A stretch of 64,000 nucleotides of DNA. Source: Viola odorata. Taxonomy: Eukaryota; Streptophyta; Magnoliopsida; Malpighiales; Violaceae. The notes beneath the pieces were generated by a model. The model had not been told where the DNA came from. It ran no database searches and saw only the letters and a list, made by a program, of their open reading frames with translations. Position numbers and translations under genes: made by a program. Positions 32,820 to 44,177 of the stretch are shown here, piece by piece; the first letter of the stretch is position 1, and the number at the start of each line of letters is the position of its first letter. The DNA lies in contig OY829540.1 of assembly GCA_963691705.1 (NCBI GenBank), forward strand, positions 692,001 through 756,000, given 5' to 3'.

Positions 32820-34990
32820 CCCGGTCGAACTGCCGAGTTTGACTACCAAAAAATTATTTTATTTACCCAGCTGACATTTTCTATCATTAAAAAATTATAC
32901 AAAAAAAAATAGACTCCACTAATCCTAATAAGATTTTTTAGGCTCAGATGATCCGTGCACTAAAACAAAGACACAACATATCATCCCTATCCACCAACAA
33001 CCCCTCTTCACTCCTCCATAACCATCGTGCAACACCACCATCTCCACCAAAAACAACCAAACCACCACCAACAATTTCACCCCAAACAACCACCATTTTC
33101 ACCATCATTGAAACCAGTCACCTCCATCTTCGACTAGATCGACCAACTACACTAGATTTGCATGTCAAAAATCATTGCTCTCTATTTTGCGCTCTCCTCG
33201 ATCGATCCTTCACCTCAAGATTTTCTAAGCAATTAAATTTACACCATCATCGGTGGTGCACTTTTTGCGACGCTGGTCGATCTGGTTGAAGATGTAGGTA
33301 TTAGCTAGCTCTAGATAAGAATTTACAATTGATTTTGATAATATATTTATGATTCGTTTAAAATATTAAAAGCGTATTTCGCATAAATAAGAAGGTGATT
33401 CACTAAAAAAGGCGAGAAGCACATGTTTCACTTCTAAAGCGATCAAGAGCACCCTCGCTCCCTCTCTAGGCCCAAGCGAAATGAGCCCAAGCGCTTGGGA
33501 CAGGGGAAACGAGCTCAAACATGGCTCACACGAGGAACGCGCTCAAACGCTTGGCATGAGGGAAGCAAGAACAAACGTGTGTCCAAGCTTGAAAGCGAGT
33601 GCAGCCCAACGAAGCACACTCAAGGCGAGCTAAAGGGCAAGATGGCGCTTCACTTTAGACTTGAGCTCTTTCGACTGTCAGACTTTTTCACCTACATTCC
33701 AACCACTCTTGCAGGCCAAGTACAAGGCCATTTAAACCCCCTGCAAAAAGGAGTCGACGCTCATTTAATGCACCTGAAAAATAGACATTCTCTTTTGGCT
33801 AAAGAGAGAAATGCTAAAATCATGATTGTTAAAGCATTTAATGCGCCTTGAAGTACAAGTTTTCGTCAAAGAGAAAATGACGCTCTTGTCCCTAGAGGCT
33901 AAGTTTTGGGTCCTATATAAACCCCTCATTTTTAGGCATAATCAAGTAAGCTATCATAAATACACACAACGACCAAATTCTCTCTGAATTTACTACCTCT
34001 CAATCATAATTTCTAGCATTGAATCAACATCTCATTAATCACATTCATCTTTGTTTTTAAACACTTCACCTACCAATTCTAACTTGAGCTTTGGAGCATT
34101 TATCACAAGTTGTGACCATTTTAGGACATTCAAAGATCAAGGAAGAGAGCTTCTCATCAAGATCTAAAGAGAAGTTCAAGTCACTAATCCTCTATTTTTC
34201 ACTCTAAAACACATACCCATCCGTAATATATTATCAGGTTCATTGAACATTCTTTTCAAGTTTCCTACTCTCCATTTCCCCCTTCTTTTTTAGTGTGGAA
34301 ACATCCAATTCCAACATCAAAATTTGGCAACCAAACTCTTGGGCGTTATTTTTGTTTGCCAAATTGAAATAAACAATAGTCGTTTATTTTTGTTGTTTTT
34401 TTGTGAGAAATGGATTTCAATCGGCTATCAGAAATGCAAGAGCTGAGCATTGACACAGATACGCTCAGCTACGAAATCTTTTCAATCCTCAAAAGTAAGT
34501 TTCTGATCGGATATGATGATCAGAAGCTTTGGTTCCTAAAAGAGATCTCGCCCACAACCCAAGCAAATGCGAAATCGAAGCCAGTACTAACGGCGCCTTT
34601 GACGATAGAGAAAAATGGTATTTCGACAAATAAGAACCAATGAGCTAAATTCTACATACTCTCAATTGATGGCGGGGGATATAGTTGTTGCTTGAGGTGA
34701 AGTTGAAAATGGAGAAAATGATGGTGGTTTGGTCTTTTGGTACAGATGGTGGTGGTGCACGGTGGTTATGGAAGAAATGGAGAGATGGGAGAGGAGAGGA
34801 AGATGTGTGTAGGAATGATGTAGAGCGAATAAGAAATCTTATTAGAACTAGCGGGGCCCATATTTTATTTTATATATTAATGATAGAAACTGCCAGATGG
34901 GTAAATAAAATAATTTTTTATTATTAAATTAGACACAATTTAAAATCAAGGCCTAATTGAGTCAATGTAGACAAACGTATCAGTAAATAA
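32820..34990. mobile_element. inverted-repeat element with arms of about 250 bp, holding a retrotransposon remnant
   Basis: The left arm (about 32840-33100) has AAAAAATTATTTTATTTACC, then TTTCTATCATTAA, CTAATAAGATTT and CTCCATAACCATCGTGCAAC. It pairs with the minus strand of 34990-34690, which has the same blocks in order (AAAAAATTATTTTATTTACC, TTTCTATCATTAA, CTAATAAGATTT, TTCCATAACCACCGTGCACC). Such long arms suggest a Mutator-like element. The target duplication was not resolved; outer limits could be about 32700 and 35060. The CAC/CCA-rich arm gives spurious open frames on both strands. Confidence 0.6.
33410..34645 (+). mobile_element. gypsy-type LTR/leader remnant with gag start
   Basis: A TATAAA box (about 33916), a pyrimidine-rich leader, and an AACTTGAGCTTTGGAGCATT motif like that in plant gypsy LTRs precede a TTTGGCAACCAAACTCTTGG zone. 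A 77-codon frame starting MDFNRLSEMQELSIDTDTLS at 34410 follows. The layout fits an LTR end, a leader and a truncated gag. No second LTR was found. It lies between the arms of the 32820-34990 element. The element-type assignment is tentative. Confidence 0.4.
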
Positions 34991-35113
34991 AGGATTTTAG
35001 AAACGCACGCGAGGGTAGACTTACTCATTGAGCCAAAAAAAATTATACTCGCACTGTTATTCCCTCTTCAAACCAGTCCCGTGACTATAATCTATTTGAC
35101 AAATATACCCTAA

Positions 35114-35670
35114 TGATAAGATCCGGACTGTTGGGGAAGCGTGGTAGAGATTACGGCTGTCAGGAATCACTGTTGCGGTAATCTGCCATACCTGCAAAGC
35201 GCCGGAGGGGGGACTCCGGCATAGACACTCTGATGTTTAAGTTAGTATGGCTGTAAAATTTGGCAGAGATTTGCCTAGAGAATCAGCTCTTACCCTTGAT
35301 CTAGAAATGAGTGGTATTTATAGCCGAAGAAGAAAGGTCGTTACCCCCAGGGGTGGGCGTTATCAAGGGGAGATAACGCCCAGGATGACGTCAGCATACG
35401 TCAGCTGGACCGTACAGGATGACGTCAGCATGTGGATATCGTTGTAAAGATATCGCCCATGGGCGCTGTCGAGGTATCCTGGGATGGGATGATGCCGTGT
35501 GGGTTCCCCTCCCTCCCCCCCCCCCCCCCGCTGATGTCGACCATCTCAGGATCCTTGGCCTAACGGGGGCGGCAGCTAGGTGCCGTTTGTCAGTCAAGGT
35601 CTACAGGGATCCGACTTTGACTTAAGGTGAGAAGACGATTATACCCTTGGTGTTTCCTTAATTGTTATCA
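35114..35670 (-). repeat. E1 3' LTR
   Basis: 557 bp, starts TGATAAGATCCGG on the plus strand and ends TTGTTATCA. Contains a poly-C run (about 35513-35529). A copy lies at 44178-44723. Confidence 0.93.
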
Positions 35671-35794
35671 TAAGCTCAACTGAAAACGAGCCCGAGTGTT
35701 CACCAAGGGCTGCCTCTCTTGTCCTCTAGAGGAATCATTACTCCCTTTGCGTCGTGTCAGCTTCGGGAAAAATTACTGAGTTTTCCTGATTCCT

Positions 35795-36913
35795 TTGTTA
35801 ATTCCATTGCACCGGACATACGATAGCAAAACTAGTAAGAGGGACCGACTGCTAGCGATAGCACAAGTCTTCTACAACATTTTTGAGAACGTAGCTATGC
35901 TTGGGTCTTTTGGGACTTCTCCACCTTCGTTTGGTTCGGAAATGCTTCACTTTCCCTCCAATGCAGTCTATACTGACGAGCTGTCGGGTTTCTCGTCCCA
36001 TCAACCCCAAGGAGCATTCGTTCCCCAGGGAGGTTCTGCTTCTAACCAGCCTCATGAGACAACCGGGCCCCAGGGAGGTTCCACTTCCAACCATCCTCCT
36101 TCTCCTGCTGCCGTGGTTTTTGTCCCTTCCGATGCTTCCATGCTTAAACGCTTTGGGGAAGGGACAGTAGTGTCCAATCTTATGGCCGACGTAAGCTCAT
36201 ATGACGCCACTAGGCCCATCACTCATCAGGTTGATATGACTACGCTTCGTAGTTCGGGGATTGCGACCATGGGGGGCGATAACTCAGCCGTTACTGCTTC
36301 ATTCTTGGCTGTATACATGCTGACGTCTCCTGAAGAACGAAGTACCTTTGCTGTTGTGGGAGACGAAGAGCAAGCCGACTTGCTGCGCTCCAAACTTTTC
36401 ACTGGGTTCCTCGAATTTCATCAATACACTGAGCGCGCCTCGCAAAAGGCGGCTGACCTTGCCACTTCCGTAGCCCAGCTTTTGCGGGAGCAAGAGGAAA
36501 AATAGCGGCTACTGGAAGAGCGAGACAAATATATGAAGGCCCTAGAGGCAACCAAGGAGGAGGTAAAGGAAGCGAAGGAACAGCTGGCTAACTCTAATGC
36601 TGGTCTGGCGGTTGAACAGGCAAAGATTATCGCTCTCGAAAGGGAGAAAACAACCTTGGCAGAGGAGAAAACAACTTTGGTAGAAGAGAAAACAGCGCTT
36701 GAGGCGGAAACAACAATCAAGTGTCACTGGTACATTGAAAAGACTGCTTCTATCATGGCTAACAACTTTGTGGAGATTCACGGGGAAGAACTTTATGACG
36801 AAGACGCTGTTTCTAACGTCTTTTATAAGAATTCCTCCGGTCTGAATGACGAGGGCTTCTGCTTGGCCAGATCGAAAGGCTACCCAGAGGAAGGGATTCT
36901 CGAGGACCAGTAG
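35795..36913 (+). pseudogene. antisense extra ORF of the Tat-like element, broken by one TAG
   Basis: Opposite to gag-pol, between integrase and the 3' LTR, one frame runs 35795-36913 (about 372 codons) with a single TAG at 36503-36505. The first part is Ser/Pro/Gln-rich (SSHQPQGAFVPQGGSASNQP) and has TSPEERSTFAVVGDEEQADL. After the TAG it continues in frame as RLLEERDKYMKALEATKEE, then a long charged coiled coil with repeated EKTTLAEEKTTLVEEKTAL. It ends YPEEGILEDQ. Extra antisense ORFs at this place are known in several plant Tat-lineage elements (for example Grande); their function is unknown. One nonsense codon in an otherwise open frame suggests it was intact until recently. Confidence 0.7.
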
Positions 36914-37469
36914 TAGGCAGGGTGTTATTGCCTTCGTTCCCCTTTTTTGTTCGCCTTTGTATATTTTTGTATCCCTTCATGGGTATTTGAACAATGACAC
37001 TTCTATGATATCAGCTTTTGTCTGTGCCATTTTCCTTTCCCATGTATTTCTTTTTCTTTGAATTCTTGTAGTGTGGCCTTCGTGTTCTTATCGCCCTGAT
37101 CATGTTAACGGTCTTTGTCATATTCGACTTAACCGTTGTCTGGCCTCGTCAGGGAGCACATTCCTAAAAGAAGCATTCTTCTTTCCTTGATCAAAAGAGA
37201 TAACGAATAGGCCCTATCCCTTAAACCTCGTCATCATCAGCGTGGTTGGCTTCACGTCTACTTTGCCGACGAGTCATACAACTCTTTTATCCCCTCGAGT
37301 GTCGCGATCTCTCGTAGTCAGAGATATCCTGCACACTCTCAATTAATGTTATTAGTAAGAAATAAGCGATAACAGACACGAGTTTCCCATAGGAGCCGAT
37401 CCGCCGCCATTCTAGGGTATCGGTGTCACTTGTTATCGCTTTCTCAACCAGCTCACTTCACCAGGGATT

Positions 37470-38075
37470 TCGTGATTTTTTGCATTTCCATGATCAGCCA
37501 GAAAGTGCCTCTTCCTAGTGAGTCGTCTGATCAGGACAGGCCCTCCCAAGGCTAGGAATTTTCACTTTCGGCGTTACCCTCTCACCCTGGAATCGTGCCT
37601 TCCATTGGCGAGCCGTCTACATCAGCCCGGCTGCAAGGATAGGATTTTCACTTCCAAAATGGAGTTATTATCTCCTTAGGGTGTGCCTCTCCCTAACGAG
37701 CCGTCTCCACGAGAATGGTTGTCATAAGGATGAGGCCTTTGCACCTTCAGGAATCCTGGGGCGTGCCCTCACTCAGTGAGTCGGTGGATCCAGACATCAC
37801 GAGGATAGGACTTTTCACTCCCAGGGGTTGTCGGGGCGTGCCTCTTCTTATGGCCCATACGTGGCTACCACAAGGATAGGACTTTTCACTCCCAACGCTA
37901 AATATTAAGTGCGCCAGGGCGTGCCCTCACTTAGTGAGCCGTCGGATCAGGACAGGCCATCACAAGGATAGGACTTTTCACTCCTAACGCTAAATATTAG
38001 GTGTGCCGGGGCGTGCCCTCACTTAGTGAGCCGTCGGATCAGGACAGGCCATCACAAGGATATGACTTTTCACTC
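37470..38075. repeat. tandem repeat in E1 3' region, last units 92 bp
   Basis: The motif CAAGGATAGGACTTTTCACT recurs at about 37547, 37633, 37735, 37800, 37871, 37963 and 38055. Spacing is 86, 102, 65, 71, 92 and 92 bp. The last two units are nearly identical and include the motif GTGAGCCGTCGGATCAGGAC; earlier ones are diverged. Such repeats in the 3' region of Tat elements can seed satellite DNA. Confidence 0.85.
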
Positions 38076-38197
38076 CTAGCAACCTCTTTTCCGATATCGC
38101 CTGCACACATACACGTAGCCACAAAACAGAAGAAAGCTCATTACTCGAGCGTTAGCAGGGGTTAGGGCTAGCGTTAGTGAAAAGGTACAGAGATAAA

Positions 38198-39667
38198 TCA
38201 AAATCTAGCATGATATAATTTCAAACGAGCGATATTCCAGGAGTTCGGTAAGGGGGTACCGTCGAGTGTCTCCAAATGGTACGCTCCTCTCCCGACAATA
38301 CGGGTAACACGGTATGACCCTTCCCAGTTTGGACTGAGCTTTCCTCGGCATTGACCAGTCGCTCGTTGATCCCTGAGTACTAGGTCACCTTCTTTTAGAA
38401 GTCGCTCTTTGACACGCCTATTATGATAACACGCCATCTTTTGTTTATAGTGTGTCATTTTCAGGAGAGCTTCCTCTTGTAATTCGGGCAGCGCGTCAAG
38501 ATTCGCACGCAGCCTTTCCTCATTTAGCTCTTCCCTGAAGTAAGCCACTCGTAGGCTCATGGTACCAATTTCCACGGGCGTGACGACCTCAGTACCGAAA
38601 GCCAGTGCGAAGGGTGTTTCTCCTGTGGTGGTTTTTGAGGTCATGCAGTATGCCCACATCACATATGACAGCTCGTCCGCTCACTTCTTTTTGGATCCTT
38701 CTAGGTTCTTCTTTACACCGTTAAGGATGGCTCAGTTTGTCACCTCAGCCTGACCGTTGGTCTGCGGATGAGCCACGGAAGAGAATCTCTGCTCGATTCC
38801 GAACTCCACGCATTGGTTTCTAAAGAATTGGCTGGTGAACTGCGTTCCGTTATCGCTAACTAACACGCGGGGAACTCCGAAGTGCATGATAACTTGGTGT
38901 TTGAAGAAACGCCAGATTTTTTCTATCGTGATGTTGGCAACCGCCTCAGCTTCCGCCCATTTGGTGAAGTAATCTACCGCCACAACCATAAATTTTAGCT
39001 GAGACCTCGCCTTCGGAAATGGTCCAAGGATGTCAATTCCCCATTTCGCGAAAGGACAAGGAGCGATAATGTCATGAATTTGTGTGCCAGACTGGCAAGG
39101 AATCTTAGAGAATTCCTGACACTTCTGGCAGGTTTGCATGTAATCATGGCAATCTTTCCCGATTGTGGGCCAGTAGAACCCCGATCTAAACACTTGCGCA
39201 GCCAGGGTTCCGCCGGATGCATGAATGCCGCAAATTCCTTCGTGGATTTCGCGGAGGGTATGAAGGCCCTCTTGCTCCGTTATGCACCTGGCAACCGGAT
39301 GAGAGAAACATCTTCGTATCAGTTCCCCATTGAAGTACGTGCACCGTGCCGCTTGCTTGAGCACTTTTTTCTTCTCTGCGTTATCCGCTGGCAGCTCGTC
39401 ATACTTTAAGTATTTTATGACGGGAATTCTCCAGTCATTATCACCTTCTTCTACACAGAGCGTCGCCTGTTCTTCCATAAAGGAAGGTACGGGTAGCTCC
39501 CGGTAGTATACCCCTTTTGGTATGGACGCTTCCGGGTTTGCTGCGAGTTTGGTAAGGTTATCAGCCTCGGTGTTATCCTCTCGAGGAATGTGCTCGAAGC
39601 TAACCTGTATGCCACATTTCTTTATTTCTATCAACTCGCGTTTCACCTTAGCAAGGTATTGTACCAT
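38198..39667 (-). pseudogene. E1 integrase (with end of second RNase H)
   Basis: The first open part (39667-38732) begins with the tail of the second RNase H (QVSFEHIPREDNTEADNLTK). It then has the zinc-binding HHCC region (LREIHEGICGIHASGG, CQKCQEF), the catalytic core (WGIDILGPFP, RVLVSDNGTQFTS) and SSVAHPQTNGQAE with the catalytic Glu. A stop (38732-38734) and another TGA (38681-38683) interrupt the next stretch. The C-terminal part (38662-38198) reads KTTTGETPFALAFGTEVVTP to GPLP-type PNWEGSYRVTRIVG. Both stops fit CGA or TGG to TGA change. Confidence 0.85.
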
Positions 39668-39739
39668 GATGGGCTCCCTAGCCTGAGAGTGTCCCAGAAC
39701 TTGGTCTATTATTAACTTGGAGTCTCCACAGACTTTCAG

Positions 39740-41270
39740 TCACAAGTCTCCCAACCTCCCTGAGTCATGTATTCCCTTGATGGAAATGCTTTTTCCTATC
39801 CTGAGCCCAACTAACAGCGCTTCGTACTCTGCGGCGTTGTTAGACAGCGGCTGTAGGATTCGGATGACATATCGCACATGGATGCCATGAGGCCCGCTCA
39901 TGAAGATTCCGGCCCCGGCAAGCTCTTGATTTTTGGCACCATCTACGTGAATAACCCACAGGTCAGTGTAGGTTTCAGGGAAGGGGAGATCCAACTCTTC
40001 TTTTTCCTTTTCAGTCAATTCTGTTAACGGATCAGGCGTGAAAGTGCATTCCGCGATAAAGTCCGCCAGAATTTGAGCCTTCACAGACGGTCGAGATCGA
40101 TAATGCAACCTATATTGTTCAAGCTCAATAGCCTAAATCAGCATTCTCCCCGAGGATTCAGGCTTCCGAAATATCCTTTTTAAAGGTTGGTCCGTAAGTA
40201 CAATAACGGTGTGAGCTTGAAAATATCGATCCATCTTCCGCGTGGCTTGTACTAATGCGAACGCTATTTTTTCAATACGGGCGTATCTCAGCTCGGCGTC
40301 TTTCAAGATGTGACTCACGAAGTATACGGGGCGGTGCGTGTGATCGTCATCTCGCACAAGGACCGCGCTGACCACTTCGTCAGCAACCCCAAGGTATAAA
40401 TACAAGATATCGCCAGGCTCTAGTCTTGTCAATACCAAGTCGGATGACAAATAGGCCTTTAAGCTTGCAAAAGCTTCTTCGCATTCCGCCGTCCATCCGA
40501 AGACGGCTTTCTTGCGTATAACCTTGAAGAAAGGGAGGCACATTTCGCCTTGTTTTGAGATAAACCGCCCCAGCGCGATAATACGCCCGGTTAGCTTCTG
40601 GATCTCTTTTATAGTTCGAGGAGATATCATGTCTTGGATGGCTTTGATTTTTGATGGATTTGATTTTTGATGGATTAGGCTGAATGCCCTTTTGACTGAC
40701 CACGTAACCCAAAAATTTGCCCGTTTGAAAGGCAAACATGCATTTCCGAGGGTTTAGCTTCATCTGATATCGCCTCATTACTTCAAAGACTTCCGCCAGG
40801 TCAGCCAAGTGATCTTCGAAGCTTCGGCTTTTGATTAGTATGTCATCGACATTGGCCTCTACATTTCGCCCGATCTGCTTCTCAAAGACTTGATTCGCCA
40901 TCCGCTGGAAGGTGGCTCCAGCATTTTTCAACCCAAAAGGCATCGCCGTGTAGCAATAAGTGGTTTTGGGAGTGATGAAAGCAGTCTTCTCTTCATCCTC
41001 CTTAGCCATGGGAATTTGATGGTACCCCGAGTTGGCATCTAATGAGCTCAAGTATGCGTACCCGGCAGCCTGATCAACTAGCTGATCGATCCGAGGAAGT
41101 GGGTAACAATCTTTGGGGCAAGCATCATTCAAATCTGTAAAATCAATGTACATGCGCCACTCTCCACTAGGCTTGGGAACCAAAACAGGGTTAGCCAACC
41201 AGGTGGGATATTGCACTTCTCGAATAAAACCAGCGTCAAGAAGTTTAGCAACTTCCCTCTCGACAGCCAC
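39740..41270 (-). pseudogene. E1 reverse transcriptase, RNase H and second RNase H
   Basis: Reverse transcriptase (41270 down) has NPVLVPKPSGEWRMYIDFTD, LDANSGYHQI, TAMPFGLKNAGATFQR and the active-site region EANVDDILIK. The tyrosine normally first in YVDD is Asn here (codon 40851-40853). A frameshift from a 16-bp tandem duplication (40643-40674) splits off the thumb and the first RNase H (WTAECEEAFASLKAYLSSDL, RHRPVYFVSHIL-like). After a TAG, a second RNase H-like domain follows at 40108-39740: WVIHVDGAKNQELAGAGI, NNAAEYEALLVGLRIG. Two RNase H domains are a Tat-lineage feature. Not functional. Confidence 0.85.
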
Positions 41271-41294
41271 TGCTTTTTAAGCAGAGAAAGCACG

Positions 41295-42032
41295 TCATTT
41301 CTGCTGAACTGGTCTTGCGTCTGGGTTGACGTTGAGCCGATGTTCCGCCACCTCTCGCAAGATACCTGGCATGTCAGATGGCTTCCATGCAAACTCTTCT
41401 TTGCATTTGTTTAACAGTTGGGCTAACTGGGAATTTTCCTCGGGACTGAGGTTATTGCTAACCAGAAATACAACTCCATCTACCCCGTTAACTGGGACGT
41501 GAATCATCTTGTCCACAGGTTGAGTACGTTTCTCCTCATTTTGTTCGTATGGGTCCACCGTTACGTACACGTACCTATCGCAATTCTTCTGCGTCATGAG
41601 TAGGTAGCATTCAGCCGCTAATTTTTGATTTCCTCGGATCGAGACCACACCATCCCAGGATGGATATTTCAGCTTCAGGTGCTTTTGTGATATCGCAGCT
41701 CCGAAACGGTTGAGGAATGGTCGTCCCAATATGGCGTTATAAGGCAGGTTTAGATCCACCACCAGGAAGAGAAGTTCCTCCGACCATTTGGAGGTATCCT
41801 CCTTAAAATACACAGATAAAGTGGTTACTCCAGTCACTGGGATGGGGACTCCGTCAACCCCAATAATGGGTTTTTTGCAGGGCGTAAGCTCATTGTCCTG
41901 ACGCTTCAGAAGATTGTAGGCTTCCAATGAAAACAAGTTTACGGCGCTTCCGTTGTCAGCCAGAGTTCTTCTAACTCCATGGCTAGCGATAATGGGTGTA
42001 ACCACTAGCGTGTCGTTGTGCGGATACACCAC
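41295..42032 (-). pseudogene. E1 aspartic protease region
   Basis: Reads MVYPHNDTLVVTPIIASHGV, then VRRTLADNGSAVNLFS, where DNGS takes the place of the retroviral-type D[TS]G active site, and later LPYNAILGRPFLNRFGA, the ILGRP flap/helix motif. The end (SNNLSPEENSQLAQLLNKCK, EEFAWKPSDMPGI, HRLNVNPDARPVQQK) leads to the reverse transcriptase. A stop at about 41280-41294 separates it from that domain, and stops near 42040 separate it from gag. Confidence 0.8.
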
Positions 42033-42048
42033 ACCCCTCTCGTCCTCT

Positions 42049-44091
42049 TCAGAAAAATGACAATATCATACGATCTAGGGCGCTTATCGCTTCACTCTTG
42101 ATTGGCACACCCGCTCGCTTCCGCTTATCCCCTAGCGCGGGTGTCAGCTGTGCAGACTCATCCAGATAAGGTGTTCCTCCAGCGATGATTCTAATGATGG
42201 GGATATTCTCATCATCGATCGTAAGCATTTCCCTGCCTCCTCCCGCAAGACCAGTGTCATGGCCTGGAGGACGGGAAGGTGTCGCTCTGCCATCGGCTAC
42301 TCTATTTGTTGGGTTACTCTTGGCCTCTTCTCGTGTTTTCACGGCAAACTCTCCCAGATAGCCTTCCTCCACCAAACGCTCTATCGCCGCTTTGAGTTCT
42401 CGACACACCTCGGTTGAGTGTCCTTTAGCTTTATGAAATTTGCAATAGGCGTTTTCTCTTCTTCCCAGGATCACCCCCGGTCTTACAGGGGCAGGATAAC
42501 GAATGGGCAGGTTTCGCTGCTCCACTATTGCTAGTATTTCTGCTCTGGGTAGGATGAAGGAAGGATGATCTGTGTCATAAACTCGCCCCTTAGGAGGATC
42601 ACCCTGCCGCTGGGCTGAAGAGTCACCAGACTTTCCCTTTGAGGAGTTGCCTCTTCTCCGATTAGATGTCTTGGGAATGTGATCCTTTCGCTGAGCATAA
42701 TCATCCATGAACCGATCTTCGGAAGTAGCAGGAACAGGAGTGTTATGGACTGGAGGCACAACTGGCGGCATGTTTCGAATCATGTCCCTGTTCTCTTTCT
42801 CTTCCATCCTTGCATAATTATGGGCTTTCAGCCTTAACGCATCTAAGGTTGCCGGCGGGTCAACCATTAAAGCATCTCTAAGCTTTCCATAACAATAGTT
42901 TCGCTTTAAGGCTTCGATAGCGAAATCAACCGTTACACCTGGCGTCAACGACATCTCGGTGTCAAAATAATGGAGGAAACTCCTCAAGGATTCCTGAGGT
43001 TTCCTGTGTAGGTCGAACAAAGAAGCAGCTGACTTCCTGATAGGGACTGCAGTACTAAATTGGCTCCTGAATTTAGACTCCAGCTACGAAAAGTTATCAA
43101 TAGACCCACCCGAAAGACCTTCGAACCACAAACGCGCGACCCCTGACAGGGTCATTACAAATATCTGACACAAAGCAGTGTCATTGTGGGTCTGAAATTG
43201 CACAAAGTCCTTCACCTTGTTAAGATGAGAGATGGGACCTCTAGTGCCGTCATAGGATTCTGAGGGGAGCTTCACATGTCTACTAACTCTGTGACGCCTT
43301 ATACGCTGGCTAAAGGGGTGGCCAGAAGTATCATCAAGAATTTCCCGCGCATGCCGAGGTGGGGATATCTCCAAATGACGCCTGCGATCTCGCGGATTTT
43401 GATCAGGATGCCGCCTGGGAGTCGGACTGCTGCTCCTTGGTGAGCGAGTTCGATGCCTCCTACTGCTGGACCTCTCGCTCCCTCCAGGAGACATATCTCT
43501 ATCATTTCTGCCCCTTCTACCGTCCCAACGACCTCTATCCTCCTCCCGCCATTAACGCTCCTCTTGGGGAATGGGAAGTAAAGGTACTTGAGGTACATAC
43601 AATTCCACTGTCCTATGAGCGAACTGTACAAGACTGACTGGCGCACTCAGTACAGGCAGCGTCAAAGGGACGTTCATATGCAATGGGGACGACAGTGGTC
43701 GTTCTGTAATAATGGGTGGAGTGAAAATGAACTGAGATGAGATGCCTGATCTGGAGGCACTAGGCGTGAATCTAGCAGCCAGTTTCGTTAAATGGTCCAA
43801 CTGAGCACGGAGAGCTGAAATCGAGCTCGCGAAAGGGTTATTTGCGCCGTCTATCACGGATCCTCTCGACTGGGGAGTAAAATGACTGGATCCCGCTATT
43901 TGGGATGAAGGAGTATACGGCTGGGACACAAATGTTCCCACTGCTTGATCAAGGGATAGATCTGACATTTCTGGAGGAACTTCTTGCACCGAGGTGGAAG
44001 CATCAGACGTGGCTAAAGCGAAAAGTCGTCTGCTAGTATCAAATGGAAGGCTAGAGGACTGAGTCAACGACAGATCTGGATCAGAAGCCAT
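42049..44091 (-). pseudogene. E1 gag, broken in three pieces
   Basis: Piece 1 (44091-43552) starts MASDPDLSLTQSSSLPFDTS and is Ser/Pro-rich. Piece 2 (43494-43084) has an Arg/Ser-rich stretch (SSSRRHRTRSPRSSSPTPRR) and the start of the capsid fold (LPSESYDGTRGPISHLNKVK, LSGVARLWFEGL). Piece 3 (43020-42049) begins MFDLHRKPQESLRSFLHYFD and has YCKFHKAKGHSTEVCRELKA, the Cys/His region typical of Tat-lineage gag. Stops separate the pieces. Confidence 0.8.
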
Positions 44092-44177
44092 AATCTTTCA
44101 ATTCCCAGAAGAACAGAGCTTGGCTATTAAGGATGCTCACTTAATTAAAACCAAAGCTCTCAATGAAAGCACCGATT

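Noticed and set aside
32948..33289. 113-codon Pro/Thr/His-rich frame
   Set aside because: It is the CCA-rich arm of an inverted-repeat element, and the opposite arm gives a similar spurious frame; no domain.
35247..35447. 66-codon frame present in both E1 LTRs (also 44311-44511)
   Set aside because: It lies wholly within the LTR on the strand opposite to the element, has no family match and is shared only because LTRs are duplicates.
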